A stretch of 48,170 nt of DNA from Candidatus Tityobacter terrigena. Its GTDB lineage: Bacteria; Vulcanimicrobiota; Vulcanimicrobiia; Vulcanimicrobiales; Vulcanimicrobiaceae. Positions 32,391-41,555 of this stretch are shown piece after piece (position 1 is the stretch's first letter; every line of letters begins with the position of its first letter). The position numbers were made by a program, and so were the translations under genes. Under the pieces are notes generated by a model that was not told the origin of the DNA, searched no databases, and saw nothing but the letters and a program-made list of their open reading frames with translations. The stretch is taken from assembly GCA_003156715.1 (NCBI GenBank), contig PMHO01000055.1, positions 27,940 through 76,109 on the forward strand, written 5' to 3'.

Positions 32391-34022
32391 ATGACGCCGT
32401 GGGAGCGAGAGCTCGACGCGGATGAACGCGCCCTTGCGCAAGCGTTTGAAACGGTCGGTGCTTTCCCTGGCTTGCGAGCCGATCAGCGAGCGGCGTTCGC
32501 TCTCGATCTGCTCGCTCGCAAGTTCGACCTCTCCGCGCTCAAGAGAGCTCAACGCTTAGCGCGGACGGGAGCGCTCATCAGTGCGTCCCTCGACTTCGAG
32601 CGCGTGGTCGAACAGACTCTGGAGCTTGGGATCGAGTTGATGGCCGCGGAGCGCGCCTTGCTGGTGTTGCGCGACGGTTACCGCGCGGCCCGGCCGGAGA
32701 CGTCGGCGACGGACGGCAGCTTCCCCCAAACGACCATCGAGGGGGTCATCGCCTCGGGTCAATCCGTCTTCGCAACGGATCCCCAACCCGATCCGAACCT
32801 GGAGCAGCGGGCCGTCACGGGCCTGCACGTTCGCTCGATCGGCTGCGTTCCGCTGCGCGCGCGCGGCGAAACGATCGGAGCGTTGTGCGTCGATGCGCGC
32901 GCGGCTCCGGGGCTCTTTACGCGCGGCGACCGCGACGCGCTTCTGTCGTTCGCGCTCCAGGCCGCGGCGGCCATCGAGAACGCGCGCGCATACGGATCTC
33001 AAGCGCGCATCTTAGAAGCGATCGCGAGCGGCATCATCACGCTTAGCGCCGACGACGCGATCGCAAGCTTCAACCGCGCCGCCGAAAAGACGTTCGGCGT
33101 CAGCGCGGGAACGTTCATCGGCCGGCCGGCCGATGAACTGGAAGCACTCGTGCCCGCGTTTGCCGAGCTGATGCAGACCTTCCGCGAGAGCGGCGCCGTC
33201 GCACTGCGTGCCGAGACGGATGGCATTGCGAGCAACGGGCGGCAGCTGGTTCTCGAAGTGCGGATTTCGCCGCTCGACGAAGGTCACGGCCAAGGCGCCG
33301 CACTCGTCTTCGCCGATGTCAGCGCGAACCGCGCCCTCGAGGCCGCCCATAGCGCGGAGATCGCGAGAGCCAAGACCATCGAGGCGGCCTTCTCGCGCTA
33401 CCTCGCTCCGCACGTCGTCCAGTCGCTGATTCACAACCCCGCGTCCGTGCGGCTGGGAGGCGATCGTTCGCTCGCAACGATGCTGTTCGCCGACGTCCGC
33501 GGTTTCACCGCGCTCGCCGCGACCCTTCCGGCCGAGCGCGTGCTCGAAATCCTCAACGCCTATTTCGAGGTCGCGGTCAAGGTCATTTTCGAACACGACG
33601 GGTTGCTCGACAAGTTCTACGGCGACGGCCTCATGGCCGTCTTTGGACCGCCGCGCGTGCAGGAAAATGACGCCGCACGCGCCGTCGCCGCGGCGCTCGA
33701 CCTGCACCGCGTCGTGCGCGAGCTCAACCCGAACCTGGACTACCCGCTCAAGATCTCGGTGGGTCTTGCGACCGGCGAGGTCGTCGCCGGCCATCTCGGC
33801 AGCAGCCAGCGCATGGACTACACCGTCATCGGCGACGCCGTGAACCGCGCAAACGGTCTGCAAAGCGCCGCTCCCCCGGGGGCCGTCTATTGCGATCAGG
33901 AGACCTACGATCGCGCCGGACCGATCGGCGTGCCGGCCCACCGGCTTGCGGCGCGCATCAAGAACCGCGCCGACCTGCAGACGGTCTACGCGATGTTCCC
34001 GGACGACCTCCTCAGTCGCTAG
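32391..34022 (+). CDS. GAF-PAS class III adenylate/guanylate cyclase
   Basis: The 543-residue protein has a GAF domain (about 60-200), a PAS domain (about 205-315), a linker helix, then a class III nucleotide cyclase domain (about 355-535). Cyclase metal- and base-binding elements are visible: FADVRGFT, DKFYGDGLMAVFG and DYTVIGDAVNRAN. The Lys in the KFYGD motif and Thr in DYTVIGD fit ATP use, so cAMP is the likely product. No membrane helix is visible, so it is a soluble sensor responding to a small ligand or redox cue through GAF/PAS. It is next to, but not part of, the flagellar operons. Confidence 0.92.
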   Translation: MTPWERELDADERALAQAFETVGAFPGLRADQRAAFALDLLARKFDLSALKRAQRLARTGALISASLDFERVVEQTLELGIELMAAERALLVLRDGYRAARPETSATDGSFPQTTIEGVIASGQSVFATDPQPDPNLEQRAVTGLHVRSIGCVPLRARGETIGALCVDARAAPGLFTRGDRDALLSFALQAAAAIENARAYGSQARILEAIASGIITLSADDAIASFNRAAEKTFGVSAGTFIGRPADELEALVPAFAELMQTFRESGAVALRAETDGIASNGRQLVLEVRISPLDEGHGQGAALVFADVSANRALEAAHSAEIARAKTIEAAFSRYLAPHVVQSLIHNPASVRLGGDRSLATMLFADVRGFTALAATLPAERVLEILNAYFEVAVKVIFEHDGLLDKFYGDGLMAVFGPPRVQENDAARAVAAALDLHRVVRELNPNLDYPLKISVGLATGEVVAGHLGSSQRMDYTVIGDAVNRANGLQSAAPPGAVYCDQETYDRAGPIGVPAHRLAARIKNRADLQTVYAMFPDDLLSR

Positions 34023-34031
34023 CCCGGCGCT

Positions 34032-34427
34032 TTAACGTTTCGAGAACTGGAAGCGCTTGCGTGCCCGCTTGCGCCCGTACTTCTTCGATTCCTTTTCGCG
34101 CGGGTCGCGCGTCAGCAGCCCGTTCTTGCGCAGGGTCTCGCGTAACGATTCATCCATATCGAGCAGAGCCCGGGCGATGCCGTGCCGCACGGCGCCGGCC
34201 TGGCCCGACGTTCCGCCGCCTTCGGTCTTTACGTCGACGTTGAAGCGCGAACCGGTCTGCGTGACGTCGAGCGGCTGACGTACGATTTGCAGCAGCGTCG
34301 GTCGCGTGAAATAGTCGTCCAGTGCCTTCCCGTTGACCGTAATGACGCCCTGACCGAGGACGATCTTCACGCGAGCGACGGCGCGCTTGCGACGCCCGGT
34401 TCCTCCAAAAGTCTCGGCTACGTCCAC
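34032..34427 (-). CDS. rpsI: 30S ribosomal protein uS9
   Basis: The 131-residue protein is typical uS9: [14 protein letters not shown] at the N-terminus, [15 protein letters not shown] in the middle and the C-terminal [17 protein letters not shown] tail that reaches the P-site tRNA. It starts on GTG, with AAGGAG 8 bases upstream inside the end of rplM, and overlaps the rplM stop by 1 base. Confidence 0.98.
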   Translation of the reverse strand: MDVAETFGGTGRRKRAVARVKIVLGQGVITVNGKALDDYFTRPTLLQIVRQPLDVTQTGSRFNVDVKTEGGGTSGQAGAVRHGIARALLDMDESLRETLRKNGLLTRDPREKESKKYGRKRARKRFQFSKR

Positions 34428-34852
34428 TAGATCAGCTCCTTGGGTTGCTGCGCGGCGTGCGGATGATCTCCGCCCGGATAGACCTTCAGGCGGCCCAACT
34501 GCACCGCCCGCATGCGATTGGTCGGCAACATCCCGCGCACCGCGCGCTCGACGAGTTGCTCCGGCCGCTTCTTGAGAACGTCGCCCGCCGTCTCGGTGTA
34601 CAGGCCGCCGGGGAAGCCGCTATGCCGTTGGTACAGCTTCTGGTGCCACTTGTCGCCGCTGAGTTCGACTTTGGCGGCGTTGAGGACGACGACGTGGTCT
34701 CCGTCGTCGATGTGCGGGGTCCACGTGGGCTTGTGCTTGCCGGACAGGGCGCGCGCGATACGCACGGCGAGCGTGCCTAGCCGCTGACCGGCGGCGTCGA
34801 CGACGTACCAGTCATGCTGGGTCTCGGCCGTTTTCTGTTGATAGGTGCGCAT
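34427..34852 (-). CDS. rplM: 50S ribosomal protein uL13
   Basis: The 141-residue protein is standard uL13: [45 protein letters not shown], then the HSGFPGG loop and [16 protein letters not shown]. It begins a rplM-rpsI operon with its own promoter and a hairpin near the mRNA 5' end. It follows truA on the same strand after 115 bases. Confidence 0.98.
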   Translation of the reverse strand: MRTYQQKTAETQHDWYVVDAAGQRLGTLAVRIARALSGKHKPTWTPHIDDGDHVVVLNAAKVELSGDKWHQKLYQRHSGFPGGLYTETAGDVLKKRPEQLVERAVRGMLPTNRMRAVQLGRLKVYPGGDHPHAAQQPKELI

Positions 34853-34884
34853 GGCGAGCCTTGTTCGGAGACGGGTAGAAGCAA

Positions 34885-34902
34885 GCCCGGCGAGGGCCGG
34901 AC
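34885..34902 (-). promoter_or_regulatory. 5' leader hairpin of rplM-rpsI mRNA
   Basis: On the minus strand GTCCGGC-CCTC-GCCGGGC forms a 7-bp stem with a 4-base loop at the predicted mRNA 5' end, about 30 bases before the rplM ATG. Ribosomal-protein leaders of this kind exist for L13 in several phyla; this one does not match a motif I can name. Confidence 0.4.
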
Positions 34903-34911
34903 AACCTTCGG

Positions 34912-34941
34912 ATTGTAGCCGTACATCATCCCGCGTGTCAA
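34912..34941 (-). promoter_or_regulatory. sigma-70-type promoter of rplM-rpsI
   Basis: Minus-strand TTGACA (34941-34936), an 18-base spacer and TACAAT (34917-34912) match the consensus at 11 of 12 bases. Start of transcription is expected near 34905. Confidence 0.75.
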
Positions 34942-34967
34942 ATCCTGAGCTTGCTTTGTAGAGTAAC

Positions 34968-35864
34968 TCAAGAGAACATTTGCTGCAGCGGCCTCAGGAA
35001 GTCCCCTTCAGCCGGCCCCGACGAGAAATCCGGGTAGCGGACGTCGCGCAGGTACAGGCCTTGCGGCGGCGCGGTCATCCCGGCCGCCTTCCGGTCGCGC
35101 GCGGCCAGCAGCTGCGCGGTCGCGTCCGGGGGGCGCCGCCCGGCCCCGACCTCGAGCAGCGTACCGGTCATCGTGCGCACCATCCGGTGCAGGAAGCCGT
35201 CGGCCCGGAAATCGAGCCGGACGAGTTCCCCTTCACGGCAAATGCCGATTGCCCGCAACGTCCGCACGGTTCCACCGAACTCCGGCGGAACGCCGCAGAA
35301 CGAGAGAAAGTCGTGGGTGCCGATCAGCGCCTGCGCGGCGGACTGCATCGCTTCGATGTCGAGCCGGCGATACTCGTGATGCGTCCAGCGCCGCAACAGC
35401 GCCGAGGGAGCGGGCCGGTTGAGCACCAGATACGCGTAAGCGCGCTCGAGGGCCGAGAGGCGCGCCGAAAAACCGCTCGCGACGCGAGCCGCATCGCGCA
35501 CCGAAACGTCGGGCGGCAGGATGCTGTTGAGCGCGATCGCTAGCCGCTCGATTGGAAAGTCTACGTGTGCTTTGAACGAGATGACCTGGGCGACGGCGTG
35601 CACGCCGGCATCGGTGCGTCCGGCCGCAGTCACCTTGGTCGTCAGCTCGAACAGTCGCGAGAGCGCCCGTTCGAGCACACCCGCGACCGTTCTCACCTGC
35701 GGCTGAAACTGAAAGCCGCTGAAGTCCGAGCCGTCGTACTCGACGACGACTCGATAGGTGCCGGCCTGCCTGCGGACGTCATCTTCACTTACCGTCGGCT
35801 CGGCGTTTATGGAATCGGCCTCGCGTTCAGACGGTGACTTTGCGGGGGACCTCGCGCTTCTCAT
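34968..35864 (-). CDS. truA: tRNA pseudouridine(38-40) synthase TruA
   Basis: TruA modifies uridines 38-40 in tRNA anticodon arms. The 298-residue protein has YDGSDFSGFQFQPQVRTVAGVLE, the catalytic GRTDAGVHA with Asp85, and the conserved C-terminal RADGFLHRMVRTMTGTLLEVGAG. The N-terminus carries about 35 extra residues relative to the family and overlaps the DUF5069 gene end by 38 bases; no better ATG/GTG/TTG is available inside, so the true start is uncertain. Confidence 0.94.
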   Translation of the reverse strand: MRSARSPAKSPSEREADSINAEPTVSEDDVRRQAGTYRVVVEYDGSDFSGFQFQPQVRTVAGVLERALSRLFELTTKVTAAGRTDAGVHAVAQVISFKAHVDFPIERLAIALNSILPPDVSVRDAARVASGFSARLSALERAYAYLVLNRPAPSALLRRWTHHEYRRLDIEAMQSAAQALIGTHDFLSFCGVPPEFGGTVRTLRAIGICREGELVRLDFRADGFLHRMVRTMTGTLLEVGAGRRPPDATAQLLAARDRKAAGMTAPPQGLYLRDVRYPDFSSGPAEGDFLRPLQQMFS

Positions 35865-36267
35865 CGAGGTCGAGCAGGTCCGGCCACGTCGTCACATCGG
35901 TCCGGTCGGGAGCGACCGTGTTGCGCAGCTCGAGAAAGAAGTGCTCGGCTTCGCTCCCCGGTTGCGGACTAAGTGCCAACATGTCCCGATTGAAGGTCTC
36001 GAGCTCGGCCGGCGTCTTCTTGAGGACGAATGGCTTAACATAACGTTCGACTTCCGCGTCGTGCTTCGCATCGCGAACGTTGTCGCGAAACGCGTCCGCG
36101 TCGACGCCGAGAAAGCCGAGCACCCGTTGATCGATCGGACAGTTGTAGTGGTATTCGCCGTTCGTGCCGGCCGCTGCGGCTTTCGCCTTGTCGGTCGTAC
36201 GTGCCAGCCCGGCCACTCCGGCGAGGCGCTCTTTGATGCTGCGGGGGTAGCTCTGCGTGAGATCCAT
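35827..36267 (-). CDS. DUF5069 family protein
   Basis: The 146-residue protein begins DLTQSYPRSIKERLAGVAGLARTTDKAKA and continues GEYHYNCPIDQRVLGFLGVDADAF, the signature of DUF5069. The family has no established function. The ATG at 36267 has GGGAG upstream. It overlaps truA and is probably co-transcribed with it. Confidence 0.9.
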   Translation of the reverse strand: MDLTQSYPRSIKERLAGVAGLARTTDKAKAAAAGTNGEYHYNCPIDQRVLGFLGVDADAFRDNVRDAKHDAEVERYVKPFVLKKTPAELETFNRDMLALSPQPGSEAEHFFLELRNTVAPDRTDVTTWPDLLDLDEKREVPRKVTV

Positions 36268-36567
36268 CGTTCTCCCTTGGTTCTACAGGATTAGCAAGAG
36301 CTACGACGCCGCGCGGGGACGACGGGTTGCAGCCGCGTTCCACGTCCCGGCGGCGGGGCGACCCCTTCGACCCGAAGCCCCCTTCTGCGGTCGCCGGGTT
36401 CGCGGTCGTGTCGCTTGCGACGCAAGGAGCTTCGGCGGCGAATGGGCTCGACCGCCAGGCGATCGTCGTGGGTACACTGCAAGGTGCGGCACTGCGGCTC
36501 CCACACGCAGGCTGCTCCCGAAGCCGCGAACGTGGGGTAAACTCAAATCGAATAGCGTGAGGTTTGC
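36268..36567. other. 300-base intergenic region between divergent genes
   Basis: This stretch separates DUF5069 (minus) from DUF899 (plus). No RNA gene fits, though a short GGTTCGCG resembles a T-loop by chance. A TACACT box (about 36472) and a TAAACT box (about 36539) precede the DUF899 gene, but neither has a good -35. Nothing else stands out. Confidence 0.4.
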
Positions 36568-37317
36568 ATGAACACATCGGCAGAGAATGATCCGGCGGCA
36601 GCTGCTGCCACCGCGGCGATGCCCGAGGTTGTCGAGCGCGGGACTTGGCAAGCCCAGATCGATGCCCTTCGAATTATTGAGAAGGCGCATACTCGCGAGG
36701 GCGACGCGATTGCCGCAGCTCGAAGGCGCTTGCCGATGGTCGAGGTCGACGCCGCGACGAGTCTCGTCGGCCCGAACGGGCGCGTTACGCTGTTGGACGC
36801 GTTCGAGGGGCGTCAGCTGTTGATCGCCTACTACCACATGTGGTTCACGGGTCAGCCGGCCGCAGAACAGTGCGAGGGCTGCACGTTTTGCAATGGGCAA
36901 GTCCGCGAGTTATCGTACCTGAACGCGCGCGGCATCACGTACGCGACCTTTTGCTGGGGTCCGTACGACGAGAGCGTTCGTTACCGTGACTTCATGGGCT
37001 GGGACGTACCGTGGTATTCGGTAGGAGATTCCGCTGACGTTTTGCGTGCGGGCCGCACGTTCAACCGTTTCATGCTCGTATGCTATCTGCGGCGAGGCGA
37101 TCGGGTATTCGAAACGTATTGGACGACAGGGCGGGGAGTCGAAGGCATGGCTGCGACCTTAGCACTCTACGATGTGACCGTGTACGGTCGGCAGGAGGAC
37201 TGGGAAGACTCTCCCGCCGGCTGGCCCAAACCACCGGAAGTCGACAGCTCGTGGCGCACGAACGGGCGCCCTATCGCTCAATGGCCTCGCCTCGCGGCGG
37301 GCGCTCGGATGATCTAG
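36568..37317 (+). CDS. DUF899 family thioredoxin-like protein
   Basis: The 249-residue protein matches DUF899: LPMVEVDAA...LVGPNGRVTLLDAFEGRQLLIAYYHMWF, then a cysteine cluster CEGCTFC (Cys102, 105, 108), TYATFCWGPYDESVRYRDFMGWDVPWYS and a C-terminal YGRQEDWEDSPAGWP. The fold is thioredoxin-like but lacks a standard CxxC at the expected place; function is unknown. The ATG at 36568 follows GTGAGG 5 bases upstream. Confidence 0.9.
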   Translation: MNTSAENDPAAAAATAAMPEVVERGTWQAQIDALRIIEKAHTREGDAIAAARRRLPMVEVDAATSLVGPNGRVTLLDAFEGRQLLIAYYHMWFTGQPAAEQCEGCTFCNGQVRELSYLNARGITYATFCWGPYDESVRYRDFMGWDVPWYSVGDSADVLRAGRTFNRFMLVCYLRRGDRVFETYWTTGRGVEGMAATLALYDVTVYGRQEDWEDSPAGWPKPPEVDSSWRTNGRPIAQWPRLAAGARMI

Positions 37318-37506
37318 CGCCCGCACGGCGCTGATCGGTTCGCAAGCAGGAGTTCGAAGACGAAGCGATCTTGGCCGCGGCACGAACGACCTATGCGCCC
37401 GAGCGCATTGATTGTAAACCCGTTTCCGGAACGTACATTTTTAAAGTGGAGTTCTCGCTCACGTGGAAGTGACGCCGCCGAGCGCGAGCCAGGCGAGGCC
37501 AGACGA
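37318..37506. other. convergent intergenic region, nothing identified
   Basis: 189 bases lie between the DUF899 stop and the lysS stop (convergent). I see no gene, hairpin with U-run or repeat that I can support. Confidence 0.4.
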
Positions 37507-39045
37507 TCAGTCCGAGTGAGTTTGGTGCGATGGCGGGCGCTGCAGTGGAAACAGGAGCACGTCCTGGATCGAGTGCTGATCGGTCAGCAGCATGACGAGG
37601 CGGTCTACGCCGATCCCGATCCCCGCGGTCGGCGGCATGCCGTACTCGAGGGCCGCCACAAAATCCCAGTCCGGCGGCGGCACCTCGGTGTCGCCGCTGG
37701 TGCGCTCTAGCGCCTGGGCCTCGAAACGCGCGCGTTGATCGTCGGGATCGTTGAGCTCGGTGAAGGCGTTGGACAGCTCGACGTTCGCGCCGAACAGTTC
37801 GTAGCGGTCGACGACGTCCGGGTCGCCGGCTTTGCGTTTGGCGAGCGGCGAGATCACGACCGGGTAGTCGTACACGAACGTCGGATCGACCAGGTGCGGC
37901 TCGGCGACGCGCTCGAAAATCTTGTCGAGCGCCTGGCCGTGGGTCTGGGAAGGAGGCAGCCCGAGCTCGGTTAGCACCTCCGCAGCTCCAGCGGGATCGA
38001 GCAAACGCGACCGTTCGAGGCCCCCGAACCTTTGCAGCGCTTCGAAATAGGCAATGCGCTTGAAGGGACGCTTGAACGAGAGCAGCCTTCCGCCGAACTC
38101 CAGTTGCTCGCCCTTGCCGACGAGGCTCACGAGGTGCGCGAAGAGCTCCTCATTGAACTCCATCATCTCGTTCACCGACCAGTAGGCTGCGTAGAGCTCG
38201 AGCATTGTGAACTCAGGGTTGTGCGTTCGGTCGATGCCTTCGTTACGGAAGATGCGGCCGATCTCGTAGACGCGTTCGAGCCCGCCCACGATCAGCCGCT
38301 TGAGATTCAACTCGGTTGCGATGCGCAAGTCGAGCTCGATGTCGAGGGCGTTGTGGTGCGTGCGGAAGGGCCGCGCCAACGCCCCGCCGGCCAGGTGAAG
38401 CAGCGTCGGCGTTTCGCATTCGAGGAAGCCGCGCTCGTCGCAGAAGCGCCGTAGCTCGGCGAGTATCCTGGAACGCAGAACGAACGTCCGGCGCACCTCC
38501 TCGTTGACGATGAGATCGAGGTAGCGCCGCCGGTAGCGTTTCTCGACGTCGACCAATCCCTGCCATTTATCGGGCAGCGGCGCGAGCGCTTTTGCCAGAA
38601 CCTCGAATGAGAAAACGCGCAGCGTCAGCTCGCCCTTCTGCGAGCGAAAGACCGTGCCGCCGACGCCGACGATGTCGCCCACGTCGACCGCGTCAAAAGC
38701 GGCGAAGGCTTGCGCGCCCAGTACATCCTCGCGCACGTAGAGCTGGAGGCGGCCCGACCGGTCCCAGAGGTCTGACCAAATCGCCTTCTTGCCCATCTTG
38801 CGGATAGCCATCAGGCGACCCGCTAGCGCATAGCGTTCCTGCGGCGGATCGGCGTCGGCGGCTAGGCCCGCATATCTTGCGCTGAGCTCCGCCGCGTGCG
38901 CGCTGACGTCGAAGCGGGTGACGGCGAACGGATCGTATCCGAGCCGTCGCAACGCGGCCAGGTTCGCGCGGCGCGCTGCCCTCAGCTCCGACTCGCGCCG
39001 TCCCAGCTTCTGCGCCGAACTCTCGGGCGGCGGCTCGCGATTCAC
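37507..39045 (-). CDS. lysS: lysine-tRNA ligase, class II
   Basis: The 512-residue enzyme charges tRNA-Lys. It has the N-terminal OB-fold, the dimer motif EVRRTFVLRSRILAELRRF, motif 2 GRIFRNEGIDRTHNPEFTMLE and motif 3 GIGIGVDRLVMLLTD near the C-terminus; this is the class II type. I chose GTG 39045, 8 bases after the greA stop, because the homologous region starts soon after; a longer frame to 39153 reads over greA. Its ribosome site is weak. Confidence 0.95.
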   Translation of the reverse strand: MNREPPPESSAQKLGRRESELRAARRANLAALRRLGYDPFAVTRFDVSAHAAELSARYAGLAADADPPQERYALAGRLMAIRKMGKKAIWSDLWDRSGRLQLYVREDVLGAQAFAAFDAVDVGDIVGVGGTVFRSQKGELTLRVFSFEVLAKALAPLPDKWQGLVDVEKRYRRRYLDLIVNEEVRRTFVLRSRILAELRRFCDERGFLECETPTLLHLAGGALARPFRTHHNALDIELDLRIATELNLKRLIVGGLERVYEIGRIFRNEGIDRTHNPEFTMLELYAAYWSVNEMMEFNEELFAHLVSLVGKGEQLEFGGRLLSFKRPFKRIAYFEALQRFGGLERSRLLDPAGAAEVLTELGLPPSQTHGQALDKIFERVAEPHLVDPTFVYDYPVVISPLAKRKAGDPDVVDRYELFGANVELSNAFTELNDPDDQRARFEAQALERTSGDTEVPPPDWDFVAALEYGMPPTAGIGIGVDRLVMLLTDQHSIQDVLLFPLQRPPSHQTHSD

Positions 39046-39052
39046 GCCGCGC

Positions 39053-39565
39053 TTACGAAGCTTTCTTGGCCGCGGCTTTCTTCTTGTTGGTGTTGATCGC
39101 TTCGATCTTGTAGACGGCCGTGCCGCGCGGGGTCGAGATCTCGACGCTGTCACCCTTCTTGCGGCCGATCAGCGCTTTGCCAAGCGGAGATTCGTTCGAG
39201 AGCCGGCTGCGGCTCGGATCGGCCTCGGCTGAGCCGACGATCGTGAATTCGCGCGCCACGCTGCCGCCCTTGGCGTCCTTGACTTTGACCGTTGCGCCGA
39301 GGTGCACTTCGTCGGTGCTGAACTCGAACTCGTCGATGATGCGGGCGTTGCGAATCATCGCCTCGACCTTCATGATCCGCCCCTCGACGAAGGCCTGCTC
39401 CTGTTTGGCGTCCTCGTATTCCGCGTTTTCGGAGATGTCGCCGAACTCTTTGGCCTGGCGAATGCGGTCGTTGACCTCCCGGCGGTGGACGGTCTTGAGA
39501 TCCTCGAGCTCTTCCTCGAGTTTCTGCAGGCCTTCTTTCGTCAGGACGGTCTCTTTGTCGTTCAC
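39053..39565 (-). CDS. greA: transcription elongation factor GreA
   Basis: GreA rescues stalled RNA polymerase by stimulating transcript cleavage. The 170-residue protein has the N-terminal coiled coil with EFGDISENAEYEDAKQEQAFVEGRI (acidic tip) and the C-terminal globular domain with SPLGKALIGRKKGDSVEISTPRG. I prefer GTG 39565 with GAGGA 5 bases upstream; the TTG at 39577 has no ribosome site. The Lys/Ala-rich tail KKKAAAKKAS is unusual. greA-lysS is a common pairing. Confidence 0.93.
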   Translation of the reverse strand: MNDKETVLTKEGLQKLEEELEDLKTVHRREVNDRIRQAKEFGDISENAEYEDAKQEQAFVEGRIMKVEAMIRNARIIDEFEFSTDEVHLGATVKVKDAKGGSVAREFTIVGSAEADPSRSRLSNESPLGKALIGRKKGDSVEISTPRGTAVYKIEAINTNKKKAAAKKAS

Positions 39566-39880
39566 GAAGATCCTCAATTTTTGGCTCGCACGAAAAGGAC
39601 GCGAGCTGTCCGCTCACGTCGACCCGCCTGATTCGCCGGCGAGCCTCGGGATCACCTTCCCAACCCGTAGCTGTCTCAACCGGGGCCCGCCTCAAGAAGT
39701 GGCAGTTGGGCCGAAAATGAACCATGCCCGCGACACGCCGCTCCGGGGCGCGCAGGCACGCCGGGCAGACTGCTCGGGCGCGGCGCGGCCGGGCCACCGC
39801 AGCAGTTCAGCCCGTAACGCCTTCGCCGGCATGTTACGCCTCGCGTTTGGGGCCGGTGGCGTTGGGGAAAGGCGCCACGT
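39566..39880. other. intergenic region before greA and the metallothionein-like gene
   Basis: About 315 bases lie between the divergent greA and metallothionein-like starts. Short frames exist on both strands but none has recognisable homology. The plus gene is preceded by GGGAAAGG. I saw no clear promoter pair or hairpin terminator. Confidence 0.4.
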
Positions 39881-40081
39881 ATGAGCGACGATGGACGACG
39901 CTGCGAAAACCTGGCTTGCCTGTGCGAAGTCACGAGCGCGAATACGGCCTGCGGCGACTATTGCGCTTCACCCGAGGCGCGCGACCCGCACGAGATCGTG
40001 TGCACCTGTGGCCACGACGTCTGCGCGAAAACGACGGCCGAGCAGCTTCACGGCGGAGTCGGTCGAGAAAGCCCCAACTGA
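39881..40081 (+). CDS. small metallothionein-like Cys-rich protein
   Basis: The 66-residue protein has eight cysteines, at positions 8, 13, 15, 24, 28, 41, 43 and 48, plus His37 and His45. The order C-x4-CLC, then CGDYC and VCTCGHDVC, resembles bacterial metallothioneins of the SmtA/BmtA type, which bind zinc or cadmium with a C-x-C, YC and GH-x-x-C layout. Differences are large, so a zinc-ribbon protein is an alternative. ATG 39881 has GGGAAAGG about 10 bases upstream. The gene stands alone. Confidence 0.72.
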   Translation: MSDDGRRCENLACLCEVTSANTACGDYCASPEARDPHEIVCTCGHDVCAKTTAEQLHGGVGRESPN

Positions 40082-40164
40082 CGGGCTGATCCAGGAACGT
40101 TATCCGCCGGCGTCGTGCCGTGCGCGCGGCATCGTCGCGCGAAGAACGACTGCGCCCGCGCCGC

Positions 40165-41553
40165 TCAGAGCGATGCCCGGCTTGGCGGAATCGAGCGGGA
40201 GAATTTTCGCGCGGGATGGATGTGGCGCGACCGCCAGAGCACAAATGGCAGGCCCGCGACCAGCAAGCCGATTTCGGTCGCGCGCGTCGGACCATCCGCC
40301 TGCGCTACCGAAACCGCACCGATCGCCAGCAACCCGGCGGCACCGGCTAGCGGCACGACGACCGCAAGCAGCACGTTCTCTTCGGGTATGCGCCGCAACA
40401 AGCGCACGGCCGCGAGCGCCGAGAAAGCAAAGAGGGCGCCCAAGAAGATCGAGGTGCCGTTGAGGACGAGCGCGAGCACGTCGGTCAGCCGCGGCCAGAA
40501 GCCGGTGAGCAGGGTGAATGCGGCGACCAGCAGCGTGACCGCCCACAGCGCGTTTGCGGGCATGGCGCGCCGGTCGAGCCGGCCGAGCGATCGGAACAGG
40601 ACGCCGTCGCGTCCCATCGCGTACACGCTGCGCGAAAGATATAGAATCGTCGTCCAGAGCGTGGCTGCTGTTGAGACCAAGACGGTCGCGACGATCGCAA
40701 CTCGCCAGCCCGCGCCGCCGAGCCGTTCGGCAACGTAGGTCATGGCGTCGGCTTGGTGGCCGGTGAAGCCGGCGACGCTTCCGATGCGAAGGTAGGCCGA
40801 CATCGCAAACGCGAGAAAGGCCGTCGTCACGAGCAAGCCGACGACCCCGCCGCGCCCCGGCGTCTCGGCCGGACCGCTCGACTCTTCGGAAGCGGCGGCC
40901 GAGACTTCCCAGCCGTCGGTCATCCAAATCGCGAGCACCATCGCCGCCACGATGCCGCCGAGCGCCACCGGCGCGGGTCGCACGTCCAAGCGCGGCGGCG
41001 TCGCCGCCGGATGGACCAGCAATGCGACGACGGCGCTGACACCGATGACGAGCAGTTCGGCGACCAAGAAGCATGCCGTCGTGAGTGCCGTCGGGCGCAA
41101 ACCTCGCGCGAGGAGCGCGCCGCTAGCAAGGATCCAGAGCGTCCCGACGATCGCATCCCACAGCGGCCGCGTGGCAACGCCGGGAGCGAAGAGGTCCAGC
41201 GTGTAGATGCCCGCGGGGAGCGCCGTCGCCAACGTTGCGAAGTAATTCGAGAGCAGCAATAACCACGCGGCATACGCGCCGGCGGCCGGACCGAACGCGG
41301 CATCGACCCAGCTGAACGACGAGCCGGCATTCGGCGCGACGCGCGACACGCGGGCGAAGGCGATCGCGATGCAGAGCATCGGCCCCGCTAGCAAAAGCAA
41401 CGCGAGCGTCGCGAACGTTCCGGCCGCAGCCACCATCGGGCCCATCGTGGAGGCGAGGCTGTACGCCGGGCCCATCGAAGCCGAGGCCAGCACGGAAACA
41501 TCGAAGAGCCCCAGCACGCGCGGCATCGCCCTCGGCGCGCGGCTCGCGCTCAT
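40165..41553 (-). CDS. APC-superfamily amino-acid permease
   Basis: This 462-residue polytopic protein has about 12 hydrophobic helices, with the APC opening FDVSVLASASMGPAYSLAST, VAPNAGSSFSWVDAAFGPAAGAYAAWLLLLSNYF in the third helix region and a YLSRSVYAMGRDGVLFRSLGRL block. These indicate an amino-acid or polyamine transporter. I chose ATG 41553, 2 bases after the preceding stop; upstream frame shadows the neighbour. It is last in the five-gene operon running from 45485. Confidence 0.9.
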   Translation of the reverse strand: MSASRAPRAMPRVLGLFDVSVLASASMGPAYSLASTMGPMVAAAGTFATLALLLLAGPMLCIAIAFARVSRVAPNAGSSFSWVDAAFGPAAGAYAAWLLLLSNYFATLATALPAGIYTLDLFAPGVATRPLWDAIVGTLWILASGALLARGLRPTALTTACFLVAELLVIGVSAVVALLVHPAATPPRLDVRPAPVALGGIVAAMVLAIWMTDGWEVSAAASEESSGPAETPGRGGVVGLLVTTAFLAFAMSAYLRIGSVAGFTGHQADAMTYVAERLGGAGWRVAIVATVLVSTAATLWTTILYLSRSVYAMGRDGVLFRSLGRLDRRAMPANALWAVTLLVAAFTLLTGFWPRLTDVLALVLNGTSIFLGALFAFSALAAVRLLRRIPEENVLLAVVVPLAGAAGLLAIGAVSVAQADGPTRATEIGLLVAGLPFVLWRSRHIHPARKFSRSIPPSRASL

Positions 41554-41555
41554 GC

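Noticed and set aside
36380-36420. T-loop-like GGTTCGCG suggesting a tRNA.
   Set aside because: No acceptor, D or anticodon stems can be folded around it.
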